Source: Porphyromonas sp. (GTDB lineage: Bacteria; Bacteroidota; Bacteroidia; Bacteroidales; Porphyromonadaceae). From it: a DNA stretch of 52,201 nt. The stretch covers positions 1-52,201 of the forward strand of contig NZ_JAUMXC010000010.1 of the NCBI RefSeq assembly GCF_030529325.1, given 5' to 3'. The translations under genes were made by a program, and so were the position numbers. Below, in pieces: positions 16,955 to 25,537 of the stretch; within the stretch, counting starts at the first letter, position 1; each line of letters opens with the position of its first letter. The notes under the pieces were generated by a model. That model ran no database searches and was not told the DNA's origin. It worked only from the letters and a program-made list of their open reading frames with translations.

Positions 16955-17698
16955 ATGAGGGTCGACGAGCTACACAACATCATCCGAGGAAAAGCGACAA
17001 TAGATGAGACACAACTGAGTGATCTCATCGCCTTGAGTACGCGGTATCCCTACTCAGCATCTTTGCACACGATCATACTTTTGGGGCTATACAAAACACA
17101 AGACCTGCGCTTTGCCTCCGAACTCCAACGCAGATCCCTCTACATACCCGATCTTGCAAAGCTCTTTTTCGTCCTCAAAGGAGATGACCATGCAATGCTT
17201 CAACCTCACGCTCAAAGCGAAGAAATACAAAGCTCCAACGCCTTTGACATTATCGATACCTTCCTTTCCGAGCATCCCGATGACTCCTCATCAGATGTTG
17301 AACAACTCTTCTCGCCCCAAGAAAATGACTCGCTCTCTCTTTCAGAAGATTATTTTACATGGATAGAGGATCATGTCCCTACTACTCAAACCACAGAGAA
17401 AGAGGACACAATGACCCTCATCTCGAACTTTCTCAACAAAGGAAAAGAAGCCGAACAACTGAAGTCCCTTGAGCAACAACCTGAGACGCCCTTGTCGAAA
17501 CAATCCCCAAAGCAAGGTGTCGAATCTCCTCCGGAAGAAGAACTACTTACAGAGACCCTCGCACGCATATATATAAAACAAGGTAAGTACGATAATGCTC
17601 TGAGAATTATTAAATCATTAAATTTGAATAATCCAAAAAAAAGCAGTTACTTTGCGGAGCAAATTGATTTTTTAGAAAAGTTGATACTTAACAGTTGA
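16955..17698 (+). CDS. TPR-like hypothetical protein between lptE and secG
   Basis: The protein has 247 residues, without signal peptide or membrane segment. The N-terminal third is helical (ALSTRYPYSASLHTIILLGLYK). The middle is an acidic, Ser/Gln/Pro-rich linker. The last 50 residues form one clear TPR-like helix pair (ETLARIYIKQGKYDNALRII, then a second helix). Homologues at this place in Bacteroidota genomes are annotated only as tetratricopeptide proteins. A scaffolding role is possible but unproven. It starts four bases after lptE and ends 22 bases before secG. Confidence 0.75.
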   Translation: MRVDELHNIIRGKATIDETQLSDLIALSTRYPYSASLHTIILLGLYKTQDLRFASELQRRSLYIPDLAKLFFVLKGDDHAMLQPHAQSEEIQSSNAFDIIDTFLSEHPDDSSSDVEQLFSPQENDSLSLSEDYFTWIEDHVPTTQTTEKEDTMTLISNFLNKGKEAEQLKSLEQQPETPLSKQSPKQGVESPPEEELLTETLARIYIKQGKYDNALRIIKSLNLNNPKKSSYFAEQIDFLEKLILNS

Positions 17699-17720
17699 TT
17701 CAACAAACTAACTTAGACAT

Positions 17721-18092
17721 ATGTATATTTTTCTATCAATTGTGATTGCGTTGCTTGCAGTCCTTTTAACATTCATCGTTACGATCCAAAACTCCAAGGG
17801 AGGAGGTCTTGCTTCAGGATTTTCGTCTTCGAACCAGATCATGGGTGTGCGTAAGACTACCGATATCCTTGAAAAGTTGACATGGGGTCTTACAGGTACC
17901 ATGGTTGTTTTGTGTATCCTTGCAGCAAGGTATGCACCACGTCACGAAGATGCAAGATCTAACTCTTCTATCGAGGAGTTTGTCAACAAGGCTCAAGTTC
18001 CTGTCGCTCCGGAGACACAACCATTTGCAGACGTAGCACCAGAGACAACAGCTCCTGAAGCCACACCTGCAGACAGCACAGCAAACCAATAA
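17721..18092 (+). CDS. secG: Preprotein translocase subunit SecG
   Basis: The protein has 123 residues. The first transmembrane helix starts at Ile3 (YIFLSIVIALLAVLLTFIV). The conserved loop QNSKGGGLASGFSSSNQIMGVRKTTDILEKLTW follows, then the second helix (LTGTMVVLCILAA). These are the SecG hallmarks. A tail of about 45 residues rich in Ala, Pro, Thr and Glu extends beyond the second helix, as often seen in Bacteroidota. It is part of the SecYEG channel in the inner membrane and is the last gene of the run, before a strong terminator. Confidence 0.95.
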   Translation: MYIFLSIVIALLAVLLTFIVTIQNSKGGGLASGFSSSNQIMGVRKTTDILEKLTWGLTGTMVVLCILAARYAPRHEDARSNSSIEEFVNKAQVPVAPETQPFADVAPETTAPEATPADSTANQ

Positions 18093-18110
18093 ATCACATA
18101 CAGTACACGA

Positions 18111-18155
18111 AGGCTCCCAAAACTTCTTAGAGAAGTTTTGGGAGCCTTTCGTTTT
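18111..18155 (+). terminator. Terminator after secG
   Basis: A stem of about 17 bp (aaggctcccaaaacttct / agaagttttgggagcctt) is followed by T-rich sequence. Confidence 0.8.
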
Positions 18156-18255
18156 TACTCTCTTAAAGAAAGATCAAGGCTCTTTGAGTTTACAAAAACC
18201 TCAGGCTCAAAAATTCTTAACACAGAAGAGACAGCCCTAAATCCGTCGGGGAAGA

Positions 18256-18287
18256 TTTGGAAGCAAACAGATTTTATTATACTTTTG
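18256..18287 (+). promoter_or_regulatory. Consensus Bacteroidota promoter for the Cys/Lys-rich peptide gene
   Basis: A perfect TTTG (18256-18259) and a perfect TACTTTTG (18280-18287) are separated by 20 bases. This is one of the two best promoters in the window, which suggests strong expression. Confidence 0.7.
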
Positions 18288-18340
18288 CCTACGACCATAG
18301 TGGTCGTTATGAGTTATAAATACAATAAAATTTTAATCAG

Positions 18341-18592
18341 ATGGTAAAAAAACTACTATTTAGCCTTGTACTGACATTCGGCTTTATCGCAGCGGGCAAC
18401 GTATATGCTCAAACTCCTGTAAAGAAGGAAGAAACCAAGAAAGAATGCAAGGGAAAAAAGAATTGCGATAAGAAGGAGTGCGACAAGAAGGCCGGTGAAA
18501 AGAAAGAATGTTGCAAGGACAAGAAGGGTTGCGACAAGAAAGAGGGCGACAAGAAAGAATGCAGCAAGGGTAAAGAGTGCGAAAAGAAGTAA
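18341..18592 (+). CDS. Small secreted Cys/Lys-rich protein
   Basis: The protein has 83 residues. A signal peptide (MVKKLLFSLVLTFGFIAAGNVYA, cleavage before Gln24) leaves a mature chain of 60 residues made mostly of Lys, Glu, Asp, Gly and eight Cys in repeats of the type K-K-E-C and K-G-C-D-K-K. It resembles metallothionein-like or other metal-binding low-complexity peptides and the pentapeptide-like KKECDKK proteins in some Bacteroidota. There is no lipobox; Cys spacing is irregular and includes one adjacent Cys pair. Metal binding or redox buffering in the periplasm is an inference. It stands alone between a consensus promoter and a terminator. Confidence 0.8.
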   Translation: MVKKLLFSLVLTFGFIAAGNVYAQTPVKKEETKKECKGKKNCDKKECDKKAGEKKECCKDKKGCDKKEGDKKECSKGKECEKK

Positions 18593-18630
18593 TCTACAAC
18601 CTTTTCAAGTTCCTTACATAACACAAGAAC

Positions 18631-18674
18631 AGAGGGCATGCCACGGGCAAATATCGTGGATGCCCTCTTTTTTA
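18631..18674 (+). terminator. Terminator after the Cys/Lys-rich gene
   Basis: The stem agagggcat / atgccctct is followed by TTTTTT. Confidence 0.75.
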
Positions 18675-18761
18675 TTTTAGGTAGCGAAGCCACCCAAATA
18701 AGACAAATATTCTGTACCTTTATGGCCGGAAAAATACTAACCAAACATATTCCTTATCACT

Positions 18762-19961
18762 ATGTACGGAAAGATCCAAGAACATCTCCAAAATGAGATC
18801 AAAGAGATCCGCAACGCCGGTCTCTACAAAGAAGAGCGCATCATCATCAGTGCTCAAACTGCCGAAATCAAAGTTAATGACGGCGGTAAGGAAAAAGAAG
18901 TTCTCAACTTCTGTGCCAACAACTACCTCGGCCTCTCAGACAATCCACGTCTGATCGATGCAGCGAAAAAGGCCATGGACACTCACGGCTTCGGTATGTC
19001 ATCAGTACGCTTCATCTGCGGTACACAAGACATCCACAAGCAACTCGAAAAGGCGATCTCCAACTACTTCAAGACCGAAGACACCATCCTCTACGCAGCA
19101 TGTTTCGATGCTAACGGCGGTGTATTCGAGCCACTATTCACAGAAGAAGATGCCATCATCTCAGACAGTCTCAACCACGCATCCATCATCGACGGTGTGC
19201 GTCTGTGTAAGGCAAAGAGATACCGCTATGCGAACGCTAATATGGAAGAGCTCGAAAAGTGTCTCCAAGAAGCTCAAGCACAGAGATTCCGCATCATCGT
19301 CACAGACGGTGTATTCTCCATGGACGGTAACGTAGCTCCTATGGACAAGATCTGTGACCTCGCAGAGAAGTACGATGCTCTTGTGATGGTCGATGAGTGT
19401 CACTCTGCAGGTGTTGTCGGCAAGACAGGCCGTGGTGTGGCTGAGCAATACAATGTGTACGGTCGTGTAGACATCCACACCGGCACGCTCGGCAAAGCCT
19501 TTGGTGGTGCGGTAGGTGGATTTACCACAGGACGCAAGGAGATCATCGAGATGCTTCGTCAGCGTTCACGCCCATACCTCTTCTCCAACTCCATCCCACC
19601 CGCAGTCGTAGGTGCAGGTATCGAGATGTTCAAGATGCTTGAAGAAAGCAACGACCTCCACACCAAGTTGATGGAAAATGTCACTTATTTTCGCGACAAG
19701 ATGACTGCTGCAGGGTTCGACATCAAGCCTACACAGTCAGCTATCTGTGCTGTGATGCTCTACGATGCTCCACTGTCACAGAAGTATGCAGCTCGTCTCC
19801 TCGACGAGGGTATCTACGTGACAGGCTTCTACTACCCTGTGGTGCCCAAGGGCGAAGCTCGTATCCGTGTACAGCTATCTGCTGCTCACGACTGCAAGCA
19901 CCTCGATAAGGCTATTGAAGCCTTCATCAAGGTAGGTAAGGAACTTGGCGTCATCAAGTAA
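18762..19961 (+). CDS. kbl: Glycine C-acetyltransferase (2-amino-3-ketobutyrate CoA ligase)
   Basis: The protein has 399 residues. It is a fold-type I PLP enzyme of the alpha-oxoamine synthase group: FCANNYLGLSDNPRL near residue 49, GFGMSSVRFICGTQ, VDECHSAGVVGKTGRGV, and the PLP-binding Lys near residue 245 in GTLGKAFGGAVGG. It cleaves 2-amino-3-ketobutyrate with CoA to glycine and acetyl-CoA, the second step of threonine breakdown. Related enzymes (serine palmitoyltransferase, BioF) have the same fold, but the N-terminal MYGKIQEHLQNEIKEI and the length are typical of KBL. The partner threonine dehydrogenase is not adjacent. The gene is monocistronic. Confidence 0.93.
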   Translation: MYGKIQEHLQNEIKEIRNAGLYKEERIIISAQTAEIKVNDGGKEKEVLNFCANNYLGLSDNPRLIDAAKKAMDTHGFGMSSVRFICGTQDIHKQLEKAISNYFKTEDTILYAACFDANGGVFEPLFTEEDAIISDSLNHASIIDGVRLCKAKRYRYANANMEELEKCLQEAQAQRFRIIVTDGVFSMDGNVAPMDKICDLAEKYDALVMVDECHSAGVVGKTGRGVAEQYNVYGRVDIHTGTLGKAFGGAVGGFTTGRKEIIEMLRQRSRPYLFSNSIPPAVVGAGIEMFKMLEESNDLHTKLMENVTYFRDKMTAAGFDIKPTQSAICAVMLYDAPLSQKYAARLLDEGIYVTGFYYPVVPKGEARIRVQLSAAHDCKHLDKAIEAFIKVGKELGVIK

Positions 19962-20006
19962 AGCACGACACCGCATCTGCTTTCTCTGAGAAGAAGCAAC
20001 AAAATA

Positions 20007-20047
20007 AAAGCGTCACGCAAGGTCTGCCCTTGTAGTGACGCTTTTTT
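20007..20047 (+). terminator. Terminator after kbl
   Basis: The stem aaagcgtcac / gtgacgcttt, with an inner caagg / ccttg, is followed by a T run. Confidence 0.8.
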
Positions 20048-20110
20048 ATTTGCCTGTATTTCTTTGAAAAATATTTCCCGGGTCGCTCCGATATCATGTC
20101 TCATAAAAAA

Positions 20111-20142
20111 GTTGTCTAACTTGATGAAACAAGTTAGACAAC
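20111..20142. repeat. Palindromic repeat with one 22-bp unit
   Basis: Perfect 12-bp arms gttgtctaactt / aagttagacaac surround an 8-base loop. It holds one 22-bp unit (20114-20135) of the family also found at 4082, 26352, 41284 and 47804. It lies between kbl (+) and a collagen-like lipoprotein gene (-), both ending here. Confidence 0.85.
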
Positions 20143-20187
20143 TTCATATCACAAGGTAGGCTCGTTGATTTTGTGCCTTCTACCTCT

Positions 20188-22296
20188 TTACCATTCAGCT
20201 ACTGCACCACTTGGAATTTGTGGAAGCATACCCGTAGTAGTGGTGCCCGCTCCCGGCGTCATGAGTTGGAATGTATGGATGCCGGTATGTTCAGGCACAG
20301 GATAGTTATAGTTGAATGTCAACACATTACCTCCCGCAGGTAGAGCAAAAGGATAAGCCCCATGCCTTACCAATGCCATCTTGAAGACCGTGTTATCTGT
20401 CTTGGTGTATTCGAGCACCATCGCGTAGTGCATTGTCTGAGCGGAAAGGAACGTGGCAAACTCTGCTGTGAGGACCTGCGTAGCTGCATCATACTTGATC
20501 AAAGCATTGCCATCTTTGTCTACAACATTTTTATCCACCTTGGTGACAGAAAACTTACCAAGATGATGTCTTCCCAAGCCATTCTGCATAGCTGTTGTGG
20601 TTGGGATCTTAATCACAAGTTTACTGACATCTATCTCTTCACCTGCTGCAAGGCCAAAAAGCGTTTTGGGATCCTTACATCTCAGCCTGACCTTCTGGGT
20701 AGCTCTCTTGAGACGAATTGTGAATCGGTCGGAATTATTACCGGAGAAGAATGTGGAGTGAGAAGCATATGTATCCCATGGCACGGGTTTCTGATAGATG
20801 ATACCGTGAGGATTAGGATTCGCTTCGTCTATATGCTTATTGACAAGAATTGCGTTGTTGGGTTCTGTCTCAGGCTGGAACGAAGCATATGCGATGTAAT
20901 CAGGATCGAAGAGGAAATCTACCACTGCGAAGTTCGTATTGTCCATTGTCGTAGGTTTGTCAAATCCTCTATACACATCTTGTCTGAACTTATTAAGGAG
21001 CGTTGCGTTATCACTATTGGTATCGATATAGGATGCCGGAGCAGGTGTAGGCTCTTTGAAATTGCCATTGGCATCCAGTTCGTGCCATCTTGTGACATGT
21101 GCAGTCTTTTTGTTGGCAGAGAAGTCAAGGGTATTGTAAGGAGTATTGGACTTGTAGATAGGCACCTTGGGATTATCGTTGAAGAAGTAGTTGAGGAATA
21201 TCTTTGTCTTCAACTTGAGATTAAGGTTGCGAGAGTAAGTCTTGCCATCTTTATCTCGTGCAAAGAAGATGGCTTCTGCCGTATGTGGAGTATCGGGTCC
21301 CCAACCCATCTTGGGCGATGTGACATAGATCTTCTTGCCCGCCTGATCTATCCTGTACTCCCAACCTCTTGGCAGGGCAGCATAGACAGTGGTGAGCTTG
21401 TCTGACTTCTCAAATGGGAACTCAATCTCCTCGGCTATTTCTTCAAAGAGCAAAGAATAGGTAGGCTCATCAAAGCGTGCAGAGGCATCGGTACCATTGA
21501 GGAGCGAATTTTCAGGCATGATCTTGAATAATGTCTGCTCCTTGCCCGGTAGCCTCACATCCCCTATCGGAAGCGTAGTATGGATGACCACCGTACCATC
21601 AGGTTCTATCGTAATACCGGTGATAGGACTATTGACACCGTCGGCACCCTTGTCACCCTTATCGCCTTTGTCTCCTTTATCTCCCTTATCACCCTTATCA
21701 CCTTTGTCTCCTTTGCCACCATTGGCCTTGATCTTTTTGCCATCGGCATCCAAGATAAATACAGGAGGTTTTCCGTCTCCATAAGAGATCGTCCAGTAGA
21801 GGTTTTCATCGCTTGGATTGTCGGGATCCTGCATCGCTCCGATCTTGGGCGTCTTACCATTCTCTCCGGTAGCAGGTACGCCGGTATCCTTACCATTGAC
21901 AAACCAATTGCCATTGAAGCCGATTTCGATGAGAGGAGTCTCTCCGTCTTTACCGTCCTTGCCGTCTTTTCCATCACGTCCGAAAGGAATATAGATCACC
22001 TTGGAGCCGATCGTCACCCTCGCACCTATCGTGTCCTTGGTGTGATCACTGTTGGTGATGATGTCGTACTCAAGCGAAGAAACGGGCTCTTTCTGCTCAA
22101 GAGCTTGGATGAGTAGTCTCAAATCAGCAAGACTTCCGTTGATCTTATCGACCTTCTGATTCAGGTCCTTGATGCTCCCTGCCAGCATATACTGACGGCT
22201 ATACAGAGCATTTACATCCTCCTTGTAACAACCTGTCACCAGCAGAGACAGGAAGATGGACAGGACAGTTATGATAGATATATGTTTTAGTCTCAT
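20188..22296 (-). CDS. Collagen-like lipoprotein with DUF4988-type N-terminus
   Basis: The protein has 702 residues. The type II signal ends L-V-T-G-C (Cys23). A short coiled coil (residues about 40-70) resembles the DUF4988/PL29-type N-terminal region of Bacteroidales surface proteins. Then come G-K-D repeats (about 108-118), a G-N-W-F-V-N-G-K-D-T-G-V module near 130, and a second Gly-x-y tract with seven G-D-K triplets (about 194-216). The last 480 residues are globular and beta-rich, and fimbrillin-like strands are conceivable. It starts four bases after the OmpA-like gene upstream. A surface stalk carrying a head domain is inferred. The C-terminal family is not recognised. Confidence 0.8.
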   Translation of the reverse strand: MRLKHISIITVLSIFLSLLVTGCYKEDVNALYSRQYMLAGSIKDLNQKVDKINGSLADLRLLIQALEQKEPVSSLEYDIITNSDHTKDTIGARVTIGSKVIYIPFGRDGKDGKDGKDGETPLIEIGFNGNWFVNGKDTGVPATGENGKTPKIGAMQDPDNPSDENLYWTISYGDGKPPVFILDADGKKIKANGGKGDKGDKGDKGDKGDKGDKGDKGADGVNSPITGITIEPDGTVVIHTTLPIGDVRLPGKEQTLFKIMPENSLLNGTDASARFDEPTYSLLFEEIAEEIEFPFEKSDKLTTVYAALPRGWEYRIDQAGKKIYVTSPKMGWGPDTPHTAEAIFFARDKDGKTYSRNLNLKLKTKIFLNYFFNDNPKVPIYKSNTPYNTLDFSANKKTAHVTRWHELDANGNFKEPTPAPASYIDTNSDNATLLNKFRQDVYRGFDKPTTMDNTNFAVVDFLFDPDYIAYASFQPETEPNNAILVNKHIDEANPNPHGIIYQKPVPWDTYASHSTFFSGNNSDRFTIRLKRATQKVRLRCKDPKTLFGLAAGEEIDVSKLVIKIPTTTAMQNGLGRHHLGKFSVTKVDKNVVDKDGNALIKYDAATQVLTAEFATFLSAQTMHYAMVLEYTKTDNTVFKMALVRHGAYPFALPAGGNVLTFNYNYPVPEHTGIHTFQLMTPGAGTTTTGMLPQIPSGAVAEW
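21641..21722 (-). repeat. Gly-Asp-Lys coding repeat tract
   Basis: A 9-base periodic tract encodes about seven consecutive G-D-K triplets. The codons vary (GAC/GAT, AAA/AAG, GGA/GGT/GGC), so the protein repeat is kept while the DNA repeat is imperfect. Confidence 0.85.
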
Positions 22297-22300
22297 AGCT

Positions 22301-24172
22301 TTATCTTTGTGCTTGGATGTATTTGTTTAACTGCGAAAGGTTACTTTTTGCGATGTCACTCTTATCGCTGATAGAGTCAAAATATCGTCGTGCCGACTCA
22401 TTGTCTCCCCTCTCGGCATGAGCGATGCCAAGAGCATTGATCACAACTGTAGTCTTCTGCTTGACTTGTGTGAGGTTTCGTATAGCCTGATCGTACATAC
22501 CGGACTCAAGTCTGTTAAGTCCGCGAAGAGTACGGGCAAGGTCGCTGTCACCATAGAGCTTATCCAACACCTCCAGTGCTTCCACACGCTGAGGAGAGCC
22601 CTTGGGGTACAGCTGCGCGACAGTGTAGATCTCTTCGGGGCTCAGACTTGTAGGATCTGTCTTGATGCGCTCCTTGGCTTCGTTCGGATGAAAGCCTCTG
22701 ATGTCGTAAGAGACAGTGTATTTACTCAGACGAAGAGAGGGATACACATCCCTGAGGAGTTCGGCATAGCCCGCAACTCTCTTCATCTCGGCCTTGCGCA
22801 CATTGACATCTGCACCGGAGAGGATCACCAGGATCGCACTCTTATTGGGGAGCGAACTCGCAGAGACGGTCTCTTTCAGACCTTCCCAGTTTTCACCTGT
22901 TGTCCCCAGTCTAAAAAGCGATCGGGAGAGTTCAGAACGCTGCATGACATACTCTATCAATGACTGCGCACGTCCTTCTGCAAGTCTGAGATTGTGATTC
23001 AAGTCTCCCTCCGGAGAAGCATACCCATCGATCATTATACCGCGTATCGTCAAATCCGAATCATCTTGGAGGCGTTGTAGTTCACCCTCTATACGAGCAA
23101 GCTCTGCCTTGTTGTTGGCCAAGCCCGGCTCTATATTAGTCTTGTTGAGTGGGTAACTCAGCGAGATTGTGGCAGAGTGTGCTCTCTGCTTTGGGACAAT
23201 CTCAGCCGTTGCTTCAGGATAGATGATCATATATTCAGGCTTTGGGATCACCTTCGGAACCGGTGCGACCTGACGAGTGGAATATCTCGGTTTCACGGTT
23301 TTCCCAAACTTGTACACCAGGCCTACGGCAGGTTGCCAGGTAAAGTCATCATAAGCCCTCTTGGCAGAGAGGACTCCGTCGATAGCTCGATCCCGTTCCC
23401 AGACAAGTCTGTTTGTAAGCTCCAGCCCCCACTTCGACGACAAGTTGAAGCGTAACGAGAGATCTCCACCAAGACCAAAAGTGAGATCCTGATTGACTTT
23501 TGGTGCAACCTTCTTGTCGGTTGAAGCATCGACTATAGTCGAGGAGAAATGGCTCAGATACAAGCCGGGTTTGAGTAACAGCACGACAGGTTGATCATAA
23601 CGAGCAGCAGAGAGAGAAAATAGTCCGTTGAGGTTGAGGACAGCATTGATCGAAGTCTGTATCATACGTACATCGCTTCTGATCTTATCGAGACCTATAC
23701 CCTTGAGACTTATCTCATTGCTATTGATTCCCTGTTCGCCGAATATATCCTTGACAGGAGTGTACACTATGCCATCTATCATCGTGTAAGGATAGTACAC
23801 ATAAGCATCATGCATACCCAACACATAGGTCTGCTGATAGCCCGAAGCCAAGGCCGAGTTTTGTCCATAGCCTGCGTTGAGTTCGATGGCAAAGATGGGA
23901 GAAAACTGATGTCCGAGCTTCAGTTGGCCTCCGACACCGAAGCAGAACTTCTTGTCGGATATCGAGTATAGATCACCAAAGTAGTATGGAGAGAATAGTT
24001 CTGCGCCTGTGTACCAATAACTTCCTTGGTGTTTAGCATGGAGTCTTGGACAAGAGCCCTCATTCGACTCTTGAGCGGACATCGTGGTAGACACGAGATC
24101 GCAAAGCAACAAAAATCCACATAAAAGCAGACCTTTTGTCGAAAGTAATTTCTTAGTCTTTGTCATTATCAT
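22301..24172 (-). CDS. OmpA-like outer-membrane protein with TPR-like C-terminus
   Basis: The protein has 624 residues from the ATG at 24172 (a second ATG at 24166). The frame is open further upstream, but an exact -7 box at 24295-24288 rules out longer starts. After the signal peptide (ending TMSAQ) an N-terminal beta-barrel of about 280 residues follows (YWYTGAELFSPYYFGDLY...). An OmpA/peptidoglycan-binding-like domain comes next, with IMIDGYASPEGDLNHNLRLAEGRAQSL near residue 390. The C-terminal part holds short helical repeats of TPR type (ALGIAHAERGDNESARRYF). It is the first gene of an operon with the collagen-like lipoprotein. The role is probably anchoring or assembly of that lipoprotein at the cell wall, inferred from context. 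Confidence 0.8.
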   Translation of the reverse strand: MIMTKTKKLLSTKGLLLCGFLLLCDLVSTTMSAQESNEGSCPRLHAKHQGSYWYTGAELFSPYYFGDLYSISDKKFCFGVGGQLKLGHQFSPIFAIELNAGYGQNSALASGYQQTYVLGMHDAYVYYPYTMIDGIVYTPVKDIFGEQGINSNEISLKGIGLDKIRSDVRMIQTSINAVLNLNGLFSLSAARYDQPVVLLLKPGLYLSHFSSTIVDASTDKKVAPKVNQDLTFGLGGDLSLRFNLSSKWGLELTNRLVWERDRAIDGVLSAKRAYDDFTWQPAVGLVYKFGKTVKPRYSTRQVAPVPKVIPKPEYMIIYPEATAEIVPKQRAHSATISLSYPLNKTNIEPGLANNKAELARIEGELQRLQDDSDLTIRGIMIDGYASPEGDLNHNLRLAEGRAQSLIEYVMQRSELSRSLFRLGTTGENWEGLKETVSASSLPNKSAILVILSGADVNVRKAEMKRVAGYAELLRDVYPSLRLSKYTVSYDIRGFHPNEAKERIKTDPTSLSPEEIYTVAQLYPKGSPQRVEALEVLDKLYGDSDLARTLRGLNRLESGMYDQAIRNLTQVKQKTTVVINALGIAHAERGDNESARRYFDSISDKSDIAKSNLSQLNKYIQAQR

Positions 24173-24287
24173 ATTTTTTCTACATTGAAGGGTAATATAT
24201 ATATTAATACTCCGAGCTATAGAAAAAACGGAGCATTGTGCTTTCACATCTCTCTTATTAACAGGCACCATTACGGTAATTATAATA

Positions 24288-24318
24288 CAAATATAGCAAA
24301 AATTCACTGATTGCCAAC
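24288..24318 (-). promoter_or_regulatory. Promoter of the OmpA/collagen-like operon
   Basis: On the minus strand an exact TATATTTG (24295-24288) lies 19 bases after GTTG (24318-24315), a 3/4 -33 match. The leader to the start codon at 24172 is about 110 bases. Confidence 0.45.
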
Positions 24319-24419
24319 TTGGAGTCCTAAAGCCCCTCCAATAACACACAGTCTTTCAAAAAGAAAGCTCCCACACCCCCTCGGCCCGTCTAAGCAAGCA
24401 ATATATCAAACAAGAGATG

Positions 24420-24451
24420 CTTGGTCATATTGCGAGAAGTAATTATATTTG
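24420..24451 (+). promoter_or_regulatory. Promoter for the YD-repeat-like lipoprotein and K+ channel
   Basis: An exact TATATTTG at 24444-24451 lies 20 bases after CTTG (24420-24423). It excludes the in-frame start at 24421 and supports the ATG at 24487. Confidence 0.5.
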
Positions 24452-24486
24452 ATCCCAAATTAGGCTTAAGAAAATTTTCAAAACTA

Positions 24487-25524
24487 ATGAAACGCGTTGT
24501 AGTTTTACTGATCACACTACTCTCGTTATTGGGATGTCACCAACAAGTTGTAAAGACAGCCAATCGAAATTGGCTACCGGATATCAAGATCGAGAATCAT
24601 GATCTGAAGGGGAATGTCAAGATGTGCCGCACAATCGATGAGTATGAGGACTACGCAAATCTTGGGACTCAGAGGGATACCACTGTATCCTACTTCAACA
24701 CCCAAGGATATCTATCATCGGTATCTTATATCAACATCACACAGCGCACGACGACGTACTTCTACGACGAGACTTCCAGATTGATCGGCTCTAAAAGCCT
24801 TTTCAGTTCCGACAACAGGACAAGCGAGGACTCGTACAGCTATGATGAGAGAGGCCTCCTCACAGAAATCAAATCTGTCGAAAGGACCGGCGCGACAAAT
24901 CATCATCTGATACTCAAGTACGATGATAAAGGGCGTTGCATAGAGGAACAGAGCTACCTTAACGAAGAGGCTTCTCCGATTTTCAGCTACAAAACCGAGT
25001 ACGATGACAAAGGCAATACGTCAAGCACCACGGTGTATGGGACAGAAAGAGAGCTCAAGAGGATAGAGTTTATTTCTTATGACTCTGAAGGCAAAAAAAT
25101 AGAGACGACAGACACATTTTACACCTCTGAAGGAGGAGAAAGCCACAGACTCAAAACGACCTACAATAAGCAGGAGCTCCCGACTATCGTCGAAGAACAT
25201 AGAAATGGCTCTCTACATGCAAAGAATGTCTACATCTATGATGACTCCGATCGAGAAAAAGAAATCATCTCCTATGAGATGTCGAGAGATGGCGAACTCA
25301 CCATCAGCAACCGTAGCAGCTACGACTACGACGACAAAGGAAATCTCATCAAGATGGTGACCTATTCCGGAGAAGGTGAAGAGATATACTCATCATCGTC
25401 TACTTATGCCTACGATAAGAACGGTAACTGGATCAGCAAAACCACAACTTCCTACTTCATGTTTGAGGGGGGGAAGGAGTCATCTTCAAACACCATCAGA
25501 CGGACAATAGAGTACTACGAATAA
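24487..25524 (+). CDS. Lipoprotein with YD/RHS-like repeats
   Basis: The protein has 345 residues from the ATG at 24487, which gives the signal MKRVVVLLITLLSLLGC (Cys17). The mature part is built from about eight repeats of roughly 25-35 residues with the pattern Y-D-x-x-G-x-L/N-x-x-x, for example YSYDERGLLTEIKS, LKYDDKGRCIEEQ, YEYDDKGN-like and YAYDKNGNWISKT. This is the pattern of YD/RHS repeats, which in larger toxins form a beta shell. Here the protein is short and lacks a toxin tip, as in many small Bacteroidota lipoproteins. A peripheral envelope location is clear; function is unknown. The stop is 13 bases before a potassium channel gene. Confidence 0.75.
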   Translation: MKRVVVLLITLLSLLGCHQQVVKTANRNWLPDIKIENHDLKGNVKMCRTIDEYEDYANLGTQRDTTVSYFNTQGYLSSVSYINITQRTTTYFYDETSRLIGSKSLFSSDNRTSEDSYSYDERGLLTEIKSVERTGATNHHLILKYDDKGRCIEEQSYLNEEASPIFSYKTEYDDKGNTSSTTVYGTERELKRIEFISYDSEGKKIETTDTFYTSEGGESHRLKTTYNKQELPTIVEEHRNGSLHAKNVYIYDDSDREKEIISYEMSRDGELTISNRSSYDYDDKGNLIKMVTYSGEGEEIYSSSSTYAYDKNGNWISKTTTSYFMFEGGKESSSNTIRRTIEYYE

Positions 25525-25537
25525 CCCCGAATACAGC

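Noticed and set aside
20362-21405. 347-codon open frame antisense to the first collagen-like lipoprotein
   Set aside because: Composition rich in Cys, Ile and His without domain resemblance; a shadow of the coding gene on the other strand.
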